64,000 bases of DNA from NCBI GenBank assembly GCA_963756495.1, contig CAVWNS010000014.1:682001-746000 (forward strand), given 5' to 3'. Made by a program: the position numbers and the translations under genes. Within the stretch, counting starts at the first letter, position 1. Each line of letters begins with the position of its first letter. Below the pieces are notes generated by a model that ran no database searches, was not told the DNA's origin, and saw only the letters and a program-made list of their open reading frames with translations. The DNA is from DATFDN01 sp963756495 (GTDB lineage Bacteria > Pseudomonadota > Alphaproteobacteria > Acetobacterales > Acetobacteraceae). Positions 15,977 through 24,072 of this stretch are shown piece by piece.

Positions 15977-16955
15977 CGTCTCCGGAAGCGACGCGGGGCG
16001 CATCGCGGTGCTCGGCGCCGGCGCGTGGGGCACCGCGCTCGCGATCCAGGCGGCGCGGGCCGGGTCCGCCGTGACCCTGTGGGCGCGCGATCCGCAACGG
16101 GCGCAGGCGATCGCGGCATTGCGGCAGAGCCCACGCCTGCCTGGTGTGCTTCTGCCCGAGGCGGTGCGCGTGACCGCCGACCTCCCCGGCACGGGCGACG
16201 CGATCCTGCTGGCGGTGCCGATGCAGCACCTGCGCGCGATTGCCCGGCTGCTGCCGCCGGAGAATGCGCCGCTGGTGGCCTGTGCCAAGGGGGTGGAGCG
16301 GGACACGCTGCGCCTGCCGCTGGAGGTGCTGGCGGAACTGCACCCCGGCCGTCCCGCCGCCGTGCTCACGGGTCCGAACTTCGCCCACGAGATCGCCGCC
16401 GGCCATCCCGCCGCGACGGTCGTGGCGGCGGCCGACGAGAATCTGCGCGCGCGCCTGGCGAGCCTGCTCGGCACGCCGGCCTTCCGCGTCTATGGCAATG
16501 CCGATCCGGTGGGCGCGCAGGTCGGGGGGGGCGCCAAGAACGTCATCGCCATTGCCGCCGGCGCGGTAATCGGGGCCGGGCTGGGCGAGAACGCGCGCGC
16601 GGGGCTAATCACGCGGGGCCTGGCCGAGCTGTCGCGCCTCGCGGTGGCCCTGGGCGGAAGGGCGGAGACGGTCATGGGACTATCCGGCCTGGGCGACCTT
16701 CTGCTCACCTGCACCGGCCCCTCCAGCCGCAATTTCAGACTGGGCCTGGCGCTCGGACGCGGCGAGCGACTTGCCGCGATCCTCGCCGCCCGCACCGAGG
16801 CGATCGAGGGTGTCGCCACCGCTCCCGCCCTGGTCGCGCGAGCAGGGGCCGTGGAAATCCCGGTGTGCCGGGCGGTGGCGGACCTGCTCGCCGGGCACGT
16901 GACCCTGACCGAAGCCATCGCGGCGCTGCTGGCGCGACCCCGTCGCGACGAGTAG
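15969..16955 (+). CDS. gpsA: glycerol-3-phosphate dehydrogenase [NAD(P)+]
   Basis: Reduces dihydroxyacetone phosphate to sn-glycerol-3-phosphate for phospholipid synthesis in the cytoplasm. The 328-residue protein shows the Rossmann motif VLGAGAWGTALAIQAARAG, AVPMQHLRAI, LVACAKGVE, LTGPNFAHEIAAGHPAA, the catalytic Lys in GGGAKNVIAIAAG and FSGLGDLLLTCTG-type LSGLGDLLLTCTG. Length and motifs are normal. It overlaps rlmJ at its 5' end. Confidence 0.95.
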   Translation: MSSVSGSDAGRIAVLGAGAWGTALAIQAARAGSAVTLWARDPQRAQAIAALRQSPRLPGVLLPEAVRVTADLPGTGDAILLAVPMQHLRAIARLLPPENAPLVACAKGVERDTLRLPLEVLAELHPGRPAAVLTGPNFAHEIAAGHPAATVVAAADENLRARLASLLGTPAFRVYGNADPVGAQVGGGAKNVIAIAAGAVIGAGLGENARAGLITRGLAELSRLAVALGGRAETVMGLSGLGDLLLTCTGPSSRNFRLGLALGRGERLAAILAARTEAIEGVATAPALVARAGAVEIPVCRAVADLLAGHVTLTEAIAALLARPRRDE

Positions 16956-16993
16956 GGGGACTTGGTGCTCCTGGCCGGCTACTTCATCGGCGC

Positions 16994-17194
16994 CTAGTGA
17001 AACAGCTTGAACAGCACGGCGACGGTCAGCGCGCCGTTGGTGCCTACCATCCAAGTCAGCACGGATAACCGGCTGTCAATCGCGGCGACGCGCCCCTCAT
17101 AGCTGGCGAGTTCCTCTGATGCCTTCCGGGCGGCCTCCTCGCTCGCGCCGGCTTCGCGCAGCGCATTGCGCACGGCGCCAAGTTGCAAGGCCAT
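16994..17194 (-). CDS. small coiled-coil protein with C-terminal membrane anchor
   Basis: A 66-residue protein with a charged helical N-terminal part (EAGASEEAARKASEELASYEGRV), a short heptad stretch (AAIDSRLSVL) and a C-terminal hydrophobic helix (MVGTNGALTVAVLFKLF). This is the layout of the small DUF1640-like proteins often found near phage or integrase genes in alphaproteobacteria. A good AGGAGA ribosome site precedes ATG 17194. Function unknown. It is convergent with gpsA and divergent from murJ. Confidence 0.55.
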   Translation of the reverse strand: MALQLGAVRNALREAGASEEAARKASEELASYEGRVAAIDSRLSVLTWMVGTNGALTVAVLFKLFH

Positions 17195-17450
17195 GTTGCG
17201 TCTCCTGGGCTGGGGTGGCGCTCGGACGGCACGGCTATGGCCCGGTCTGGCTTGGACGAGGCTCAGTGAGCGTCGCTTCTGCCTTGCTTATATATTGTGC
17301 CGCGCGTCTGGGAGAACGACGAGTCGGTACCTTTCCGATCGTTCCCGAAGGATGCCGGGACGCCGCTCGGCATCGAGGTCCGCATCGTCTGCTGACCGGC
17401 TCCCCTCGTTTTTCGGGACGGGGCGCGTTGCCGTCTGTAGAACGCCTCCC

Positions 17451-19007
17451 ATGATTCGCGGCATCCTCACCGTCGGCAGCTGGACCTTGCTGAGCCGCAT
17501 TCTCGGCTTCGCCCGCGACATGCTGATCGCGGCGCTGCTGGGGGTAGGGCCGGTCGCCGATGCGTTCTTCGTCGCGCTGAAGCTGCCCAACCTGTTCCGC
17601 CGCCTGTTCGGCGAGGGTGCGTTCAACGCCGCCTTCGTGCCGGCCTTCTCCGGCCTGCTCGCCGCCGAGGGGCCGGAGGCGGCGCGCCGCTTCGCCGAGG
17701 AGGCGTTCGCGGTCATGACCTTCTGGCTCGGTCTGCTCACCATCGCCGGCGAGGTGTTCATGCCGCAGGTGATGACGGTGCTGGCCCCGGGGTTCGGGGC
17801 GGTGCCGGCGAAGTTCGCGCTGGCGGTGGCGCTGTCGCGGATCACCTTCCCCTACCTGATCCTGATCTGCCTGGCCGCGCTGGTTTCCGGGGTGCTGAAC
17901 GGGCTCGACCGCTTCACCGCCGCCTCGGCCTCCTACGTGCTGTTCAACGTCGTCTCCATCGCCGCGATGATCGGGCTCGCCCCCTATGTGCCGACCGTGG
18001 GTCATGCGCTGTCGTGGGGCGTGACCGCTTCGGGCGTGGCCCAGCTCGGCGTGCTGCTGGTGGCGGTGCGGCGGGCCGGGATGGCGATCCGGGTGCCCTG
18101 GCCGCGGCTGACCCCGCAGATGCGCGTGCTGCTGCGGCGCATGGCCCCGGGGCTGGTGGGCGCGGGGGTGACGCAGCTCAATCTGGCGGTGGACGTCATC
18201 ATCGCCAGCCTGCTGCCGGCGGGCACTGTCTCGGTGCTCTATTACGCCGACCGGGTGCAGCAGCTGCCGCTCGGGGTCATCGGCACGGCGGTCGGCACCG
18301 CGCTGCTGCCCATGCTCTCGCGTCAGGTCCGCGCCGGCGAGGCGGAGGCCTCGCTCGGCACGCTCAACCGCGCGCTGGAATACGCGCTGTTCCTGACCCT
18401 GCCGGCCGCGTTCGCCCTGATCGTGTCCGCCTGGTCGGTGATGTTCGCGCTGTTCGATCGCGGCGCGTTCGGGGCGGCGAGCACGCGCCTGTCGGCGCAA
18501 GCCCTGGCGGCCTACGCGGTCGGACTGCCGGCCTTCGTGCTGGTCAAGGTGCTGGCGCCGGGGTTCTTCGCGCGCGGCGACACGGCGACGCCGGTGAAGA
18601 TTGGTTTGGCGGCGGTGGCCCTCAATTTGGGGCTCAATGTCGCCTTCATGGGACCCTTGCGCCACATGGGCCCGGCGCTCGCCACCAGTCTGGCGGCGAT
18701 GTTCAACGCCGCCTGTTTGGGCGTCGGCCTCGCCCGGCGCGGCCAGCTCCGCCTGGACCGGCAGATCCGAGTCCGCGCGCCACGGATGGTCGCGGCCGCG
18801 CTGGCGATGGCGGCGGCGCTGGCCGGCGCGCAGCACGCGCTGTTCGGCTTGGCGGCGCCGCACGGTGCGGTGCGGCTGATCGCGCTCGCCGGACTGGTCG
18901 TCGTCGGGCTTCTCGCCTACGGGGCCGCCGGCCAGGTGCTCGGCGCCTGCGACCTGCGCGAGCTGCCCCGGATGCTGCGCCGCCGCGCCTTGCCGCGCGC
19001 CGGCTGA
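17451..19007 (+). CDS. murJ: lipid II flippase MurJ
   Basis: Flips lipid II across the inner membrane for peptidoglycan synthesis. The 518-residue protein of the MOP superfamily has about 14 membrane segments. It begins MIRGILTVGSWTLLSRILGF and contains ARDMLIAALLG, FRRLFGEGAFNAAFVPAF, the LYYADRVQQLPLGVIGTAVGTALLP segment in two parts, and FFARGDTATPVKIG. Conserved basic residues in the early helices (R18, R24, R52, R53) are present. Upstream bases to 17195 hold no gene; an AT-rich patch near 17287 may contain its promoter. trpS follows after 46 bases. Confidence 0.95.
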   Translation: MIRGILTVGSWTLLSRILGFARDMLIAALLGVGPVADAFFVALKLPNLFRRLFGEGAFNAAFVPAFSGLLAAEGPEAARRFAEEAFAVMTFWLGLLTIAGEVFMPQVMTVLAPGFGAVPAKFALAVALSRITFPYLILICLAALVSGVLNGLDRFTAASASYVLFNVVSIAAMIGLAPYVPTVGHALSWGVTASGVAQLGVLLVAVRRAGMAIRVPWPRLTPQMRVLLRRMAPGLVGAGVTQLNLAVDVIIASLLPAGTVSVLYYADRVQQLPLGVIGTAVGTALLPMLSRQVRAGEAEASLGTLNRALEYALFLTLPAAFALIVSAWSVMFALFDRGAFGAASTRLSAQALAAYAVGLPAFVLVKVLAPGFFARGDTATPVKIGLAAVALNLGLNVAFMGPLRHMGPALATSLAAMFNAACLGVGLARRGQLRLDRQIRVRAPRMVAAALAMAAALAGAQHALFGLAAPHGAVRLIALAGLVVVGLLAYGAAGQVLGACDLRELPRMLRRRALPRAG

Positions 19008-19053
19008 TCGGTCATCACTCCGCCTCCCGTCCGGCCCGACCGAAAGCCCCTCC

Positions 19054-20052
19054 ATGTCCCGCATCTTCTCCGGCATCCAGCCCTCCGGCATTCCGCATCT
19101 CGGCAACTATCTCGGCGCCATCCGCAATTGGGTGCAGCTTCAGGACACGCATGAGTGCCTGTGGTGCGTGGTCGATCTGCACGCCATCACCCAATGGCAG
19201 GAACCGGCCGACCTGACGCGCCAGACGCGGGAGATGACGGCGGTGCTGCTGGCGTGCGGCATCAACCCCGAGCGGCACATCCTGTTCGCGCAGTCCATGG
19301 TCCCGGCCCATGTGCGGCTGGCGTGGATCTTCAACTGCGTCGCCCGGATCGGCTGGCTGAACCGCATGACGCAGTTCAAGGAAAAGGCGGGCAAGGACCG
19401 CGAGAACGCCTCGGCAGGGCTGTACGTCTATCCGAACCTGATGGCAGCCGACATCATGGCGTATCATGCGACGCATGTGCCGGTTGGCGAGGATCAGCGC
19501 CAGCATCTGGAACTCGCCAACGACATCGCCCAGAAGTTCAATCACGACTATGGGGTTGCATTCTTCCCGCCGATCCAGCCGCTGATCCAGGGTCCGGCCC
19601 CGCGCGTGATGAGCCTGCGCGACGGCACAAGGAAAATGTCCAAGACCGATGCCTCGGACCAGAGCCGCATCAACCTCAACGACAGCCCGGACGCGATCGC
19701 GCTGAAGATCCGCCGCGCCAAGACCGATCCCGAGCCGTTGCCGTCGGAACCGCATGGCCTGGAGAAGCGCCCCGAGGCGCGCAACCTTGTCGGCATCTAC
19801 GCCGCGCTGGCCGGCACCGACCCTGCCGGTGTGTTGCGCGAGCACGCCGGCAAGGGGTTCGGCGCCTTCAAGGAGGCGCTGACCGAATTGATGGTCGAGA
19901 CCCTGGCGCCGATCGCACGCGAGACCGACCGCCTGCTGGGGGCCCCCGCGCAGATCGACGCGATCCTGCGCGACGGGGCCCACCGCGCCTCCGCCATCGC
20001 CGATCCGATCGTGGCCGAGGCCGAGCGGCTAGTCGGGTTCCTGCGGGGGTGA
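19054..20052 (+). CDS. trpS: tryptophanyl-tRNA synthetase
   Basis: Class Ic aminoacyl-tRNA synthetase that charges tRNA-Trp. The 332-residue protein has FSGIQPSGIPHLGNYLGAI with the HIGH-equivalent PHLGN, DLHAITQ, ARIGWLNRMTQFKEK, LMAADIMAYHATHVPVGEDQ as shorter conserved parts, and RKMSKTDASD as the KMSKS loop. Length is standard. It lies directly downstream of murJ and just before the accessory insertion that begins at 20087. Confidence 0.95.
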   Translation: MSRIFSGIQPSGIPHLGNYLGAIRNWVQLQDTHECLWCVVDLHAITQWQEPADLTRQTREMTAVLLACGINPERHILFAQSMVPAHVRLAWIFNCVARIGWLNRMTQFKEKAGKDRENASAGLYVYPNLMAADIMAYHATHVPVGEDQRQHLELANDIAQKFNHDYGVAFFPPIQPLIQGPAPRVMSLRDGTRKMSKTDASDQSRINLNDSPDAIALKIRRAKTDPEPLPSEPHGLEKRPEARNLVGIYAALAGTDPAGVLREHAGKGFGAFKEALTELMVETLAPIARETDRLLGAPAQIDAILRDGAHRASAIADPIVAEAERLVGFLRG

Positions 20053-21219
20053 TCATGGACACGGACACGGGTTCAGTCGAGCGGAAATGGGAAAAAAGAA
20101 ACTTTTGCTAGTTGTCGGCGCGGGTGCGTCGATCGAGTTCGGAATGCCGTCTGTTTCTGATGTCCGCGAAATCATCAACGCCGAGGCCCAGCAATGGTAC
20201 CCCCTCACTGATTGCCCCACCACCAATCTCTATGAACATCTCGAGGGATTGGTGAAAAGATATTGGGCCGACAATGTACCGGCTCATCTACGCCGCGATC
20301 CGAACTTCGAGGACGTCCTCTATGCCATATTCGCGTTGGCGGCGGCGTACCCGGCGGGCGTATATACGTCGGCCCTGGGAGCCCTGATCAGGGCGGTTAA
20401 GCTGCCCGATTGCAACGTTTTCGGGCAAGAGCGCACGACCGTTGACCCATTTCGGCTCTCTCATTTAGGAAGTATATTGGTCGACGCGTTGCTGTCGGAA
20501 TTTCGCGAGAAATGCAAGGCTGCTGAGCGGGACAGAACATCGGAGTTCGCGCGTCTGGGGTTTCTGATGGCGGCATTGCAAGCCGAATTCGATGTCGCAG
20601 TTGTAAGCCTGAACTACGACAACGTGGTCTACCGGACGCTATCCGGCATCGAAACGGGCTTCGACCCGGTGACCGGGCGATTCGAACAGGATCGCATCTT
20701 TGGCCGCAAGCACTGGCCCTGCATGCTCCGCCTGCACGGCTCGGTGCATTTCAACATGCCGACGAGCGGAAGCGGCTATATCCACGAGATATATTGGGAA
20801 CCCGATATAAACGCCACCTTCAGCCAGAATTCCTGTGGGCACGGCACAAGTCGCAGCCTAGAGGGAGCTAATTTTCCGACTTCGGTGATTGTCGCCGGTT
20901 ATGGCAAGACCACGCAGCTCCAGTGGAGGCCATTTCGAACCTACTACTTATAGCTCGATCGGCTGGTCGTCAGTAGCGACGCGGTTCTTTTTGCCGGTTA
21001 CGGATTCGGTGATAGGAACCTCGATTTAGTCTTCGAGGGCTTTTGACTTTCCCGGCGTCGCCCGGTAGCAATAATCGACTACGCGAAGGACTGCGCAATA
21101 ACGGCGGGCAGGACCGCCGCGGAAGGTCTCAACGTAAAGTTTCAAGCTGCCCTGGATCGTTTTCAGACCGACTTAAGATCGAATAGTTGGCCGGGGTATA
21201 AGATGCCGGGCAGGGTTAG

Positions 21220-22646
21220 CATTACAGTTGCGCTGACCTCTGAACTCTGAATGGATGCGGAACCATGACTCGATTCGGAGATCGTGGTGTCGGGAGCATC
21301 GATCGAGACGACGCTGGAGCTTTGGGCCTCGTCGCTGCGTGACGTCAAAGCGCGGATGCGTTCGCTGTTCAAGCAGGAGCGGATGGCGGTCTCGGCCGGG
21401 CTTTTCCTGGATGGTCTGCTCGGCGAGGAACGGCGCAAGACCGGCTGGATGCGAGCGGAAGCGGCAGGTGATCCTGGCCCGTGGCGGCAACAGTCGGTGC
21501 TGGGACGCGGCCAATGGGACGCGGATGCTCTGCGCGACGTCGTGCGGGAGTATGTTGTTGAGGCGCTGAGTGACAGCGGCGCGGTGCTGGTCATCGACGA
21601 GACCGGATTCCTCAAGCAGGGCCGCGCGTCGTGCGGGGTTGCGCGGCAATACACGGGATCGGCGGGCAAGATCACCAACTGCCAGATCGGCGTGTTCGCC
21701 GCCTATGCCTCGCGCCACGGCCACGCCTTCATCGACCGAGCACTGTATCTGCCGAAAGCCTGGACCGACGACCCGGCCCGGTTGGCCAGCGCACATGTGC
21801 GAAGTGACATCAGCTTCGCGACCAAGCCGCGCATCGCCGTGCAGATGATCAAGCGTGCGTTGGCCGCGAACGTACCGTTCGCGTGGGTGGCCGCCGACGC
21901 CGTCTATGGCGTCGGCGAGGTCGAGCAGGTGCTGCGCCGGGCCGACCGTGGCTACGTGCTCGGGGTGACCGGCGCGCATCGGTTCCATTCCTGGGGCAAA
22001 AGACAACTGATCGCGGGTAGCGCCGAGGCGATCGCCGCGTCCCGGGCCACGGCAGACTGGCAGCGCCTGTCGGCCGGGGCCGGGACCAAGGGGCCGCGCC
22101 TGCACGAGTGGTGCTACGTGGAACTCGCCGACCTCAAAGCCGGTGAGTTCGGCGGCGCGGAAGACGAGGCATGGACGCGCGGATTGCTGATCCGTCGCCA
22201 TATCGCCAACGGCGAGATGGCATTCTTCTCGACCTGGTGTCCGACCGGAACCCCAATCGCCACGCTGGTTGCCGTCGAAGGTCATCGTTGGTCCATCGAA
22301 GACAGCTTCGAGACCGCCAAGAACGAGCTTGGCCTCGATCACAATGAGACCCGGTCCTGGCACGGATGGCATCGGCACGTCTCGCTCGTGATGCTCGCCT
22401 TCGCCATGATGGCGATCATTCGCAACAAGGCCAATGCAGTGGCGGCCACGCCGAAAAAAACCCCGCCGAGGCGGATGCCGCGGACCCGGACCTCATCCGC
22501 TGGTCGGTCCAGGAAATCCGGCGCATAGCAACGCGGCTTGCAAGACGACGCATCCAACCCGCGCACATCATCGCCTGGTCACTCTGGAGACGGGCCCATC
22601 AAGCCGCCGCTCGTGCAGCTCACCATAGGAAAGCGCAACTGTAATG
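21220..22646 (+). mobile_element. IS701-family insertion sequence with 4-bp target duplication
   Basis: The element is bounded by perfect 15-base inverted repeats CATTACAGTTGCGCT at 21220-21234 and its complement at 22632-22646. It is flanked by TTAG at 21216-21219 and 22647-22650, matching the YTAR target duplication known for IS701 elements. Length is 1427 bases with one transposase gene. It sits inside the SIR2-like gene and directly abuts an IS5-family element on the right. Confidence 0.9.
21284..22528 (+). CDS. IS701-family transposase, C-terminus in a shifted frame
   Basis: DDE transposase of the IS701 family. The main frame, from GTG 21284, gives 414 residues with VLVIDETGFLKQG (first catalytic Asp), VAADAVYG (second Asp) and HRWSIEDSFETAKNELGLDHNE (catalytic Glu region) in the expected spacing. 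After KNKANAV-like sequence the frame runs into low-complexity residues at a run of seven A at 22454-22460. The -1 frame from there continues with plausible family sequence (ADPDLIRWSVQEIRRIATRL) to a stop at 22642-22644. Either a mutation, a base error or slippage on the A run accounts for this. Confidence 0.85.
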   Translation: MVSGASIETTLELWASSLRDVKARMRSLFKQERMAVSAGLFLDGLLGEERRKTGWMRAEAAGDPGPWRQQSVLGRGQWDADALRDVVREYVVEALSDSGAVLVIDETGFLKQGRASCGVARQYTGSAGKITNCQIGVFAAYASRHGHAFIDRALYLPKAWTDDPARLASAHVRSDISFATKPRIAVQMIKRALAANVPFAWVAADAVYGVGEVEQVLRRADRGYVLGVTGAHRFHSWGKRQLIAGSAEAIAASRATADWQRLSAGAGTKGPRLHEWCYVELADLKAGEFGGAEDEAWTRGLLIRRHIANGEMAFFSTWCPTGTPIATLVAVEGHRWSIEDSFETAKNELGLDHNETRSWHGWHRHVSLVMLAFAMMAIIRNKANAVAATPKKTPPRRMPRTRTSSAGRSRKSGA

Positions 22647-22649
22647 TTA

Positions 22650-23578
22650 GAGTCCATCCACGATCATATCGTGATCTGACAGAGCTTTCGGACCATCAGC
22701 CTGACTGATGCCCAGCGTAGGAATGCGAGCGCGTTCTGGTTCAGGCGCTCCCAGTCCCTGGCCAGCCTACGGCATCGGTTCAGCCAGGCGATGGTGCGCT
22801 CGACGATCCAGCGCTTGGGCAGGACGACGAACTTGCCGGCATCGGATCGCTTGACGATCTCGACGTTGACCGTGCGGCAGACCCGGCGCAACCCGAGCTG
22901 GAACCTCGGCCCTTGGTAGCCATTGTCGGCGTAGAGCTTCAGCAGGAACGGAAACAGCCCGAACATCGTCGCCATCAGCACCACGCCGCCATCGCGGTCC
23001 TGGATATCGGCGGCATGCACCACGGCAAGCATCAGCAGGCCCTGCGTGTCGACCAGGACATGGCGCTTCTTGCCCTTGATTTGCTTGCCCGCGTCAAAGC
23101 CGTGCCGGTCCGAAAGCCCCCTTTTTCCGCGCTCTTGACGCTCTGGCTGTCGATGATCGCAGCCGTCGGACTGGCCTCGCGTCCCGCCTTGTCCCGGCAT
23201 TGGACGTAGAGCGCATGGTGCAGCCGGTCGAGCGTGCGATCGTGCTGCCAGCGCAGGAAATAGCTGTTCACCGTGCTGCGCGGCGGCAGGTCGGTCGGCA
23301 GCGCCGCCCACTGGCAGCCGGTGCCGAGAATGTACATGATTCCGTTGACGATCTCGCGCACATCGACCGTGCGCTTGTTACCGCCACGCTTGGCCGGCGG
23401 AATCAGCGGGGCCACCAGCGCCCATTCCGCGTCCGTCAGATCGCTCGGATAGCGCAGCTTGCTTCGGTCATAGCGTCCGCGATTCTCTGTCGTCCACATC
23501 CCACGCTCCTGCGAATTGGGGCCGCAGCCATGGAATCACAAGCGATTCAGCAGACTCAAGATGTTCGTGGATGGACAC
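22650..23578 (-). mobile_element. IS5-family insertion sequence with TTA target duplication
   Basis: The element of about 929 bases has imperfect inverted ends: GAGTCCATCCACGATCAT from 22650 and GTGTCCATCCACGAACAT read inward from 23578 (16 of 18 identical). TTA flanks both sides (22647-22649 and 23579-23581), fitting a 3-base TNA duplication of IS5 subgroups. It abuts the IS701 element: the last base of the IS701 duplication is the first base of this element. Both lie in the SIR2-like gene. Confidence 0.85.
22664..23499 (-). CDS. IS5-family transposase in two overlapping frames
   Basis: The upstream frame from ATG 23499 reads RYPSDLTDAEWALVAPLIPP, then VREIVNGIMYILGTGCQW, LPPRSTVNSYFLRW and IIDSQSVKSAEKGG, which includes the first catalytic Asp. 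The downstream frame reads DAGKQIKGKKRHVLVDTQG, LYADNGYQG (second Asp) and RWIVERTIAWLNRCRRLARDWE (Glu region) to a stop at 22664. The two meet in a GAAAAAGGGGG tract near 23125, and the second frame is -1 relative to the first. Several IS5 subgroups use programmed -1 frameshifting at A-rich tracts, so an intact fusion product is plausible. Confidence 0.85.
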
Positions 23579-23706
23579 TTAGGGATCTAAAGGAAGCCAA
23601 GGAATTTGAAGTTTGCGACAATCCGAACACTCCGTTCGCCATTTGGTACAATGGTATGCTTGCTGCTTGTGATAACCCCGACAAGGTAATCGCCAGACTG
23701 AAATAG

Positions 23707-24072
23707 AAAGCGACAGACTGATCGTTGCGTGGGGGCGGCGGACTTGCCCAGCCTACATGCCTTTCTTGCCACGCGTCCAGAAATCTACGGCCGGCAGAAG
23801 GATGGAGCCGGACTCGCGACTGGTGGATTCCGTTCGCTGACAGTGGGTACGTTCCCCGCTACGCGCTGACCGCGACCACAGACGATCCTCGCCGTTCGCC
23901 ACGCCAAGGAAGTCGGCTTCTGAGCCGCCGCCCTCGTCCCTCACCTGTTCATTCCCGCGAATGCGGGAACCCAGGAAGATCGAACGGAACCCGGAGCGCG
24001 CGAGCCTGGGTGCCCGCCTTCGCGGGCATGATCGCATGGATGGAGGACAAAGGGCGGTGGGTCTGAGACAGT
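23707..24072. other. gene-free stretch after the SIR2-like gene
   Basis: A gap of 366 bases without a convincing gene on either strand. It holds a composite palindrome near its right end, described separately. A frame antisense across it is a shadow extension of the neighbouring minus-strand gene's alternative frame. Confidence 0.5.
23951..24032. repeat. composite hairpin repeat
   Basis: Two hairpins face each other: TTCCCGCGAATGCGGGAA at 23952-23969 followed by CCCAGG, and CCTGGGTGCCCGC...GCGGGCATGA at 24005-24031. The outer CCCAGG/CCTGGG arms can also pair. Short elements of this design are dispersed in many alphaproteobacterial genomes. It could act as a bidirectional terminator between the SIR2-like gene and the convergent gene at 24073. 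Confidence 0.55.

Larger units (their letters stand above)
20087..23706 (+). pseudogene. SIR2-like domain protein, decayed and split by two IS elements
   Basis: SIR2-like NADase-type protein of the kind found in antiphage defence genes. The first 288 residues show LLLVVGAGASIEFGMPS (NAD-binding), VVSLNYDNVVY with candidate catalytic Asn176, and LRLHGSVHF with candidate His217, then PTSVIVAGYGKT. A TAG at 20951-20953 and a TGA at 21044-21046 interrupt the same frame; between and after them it still reads LDRLVVSSDAVLFAGYGFGD and RRRPVAIIDYAKD. At 21219 two insertion elements begin. Joining 21219 to 23583 restores the frame (RVRDLKEAKEFEVCDNPN... to RLK, stop 23704-23706), giving a 418-codon original gene. 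Lower GC than trpS suggests horizontal origin. A GAGCGG ribosome site precedes ATG 20087. Confidence 0.8.

Noticed and set aside
17280..17300. AT-rich TTATATATTG as murJ promoter
   Set aside because: A -10-like TATATT is present but no acceptable -35 box is at the right distance.
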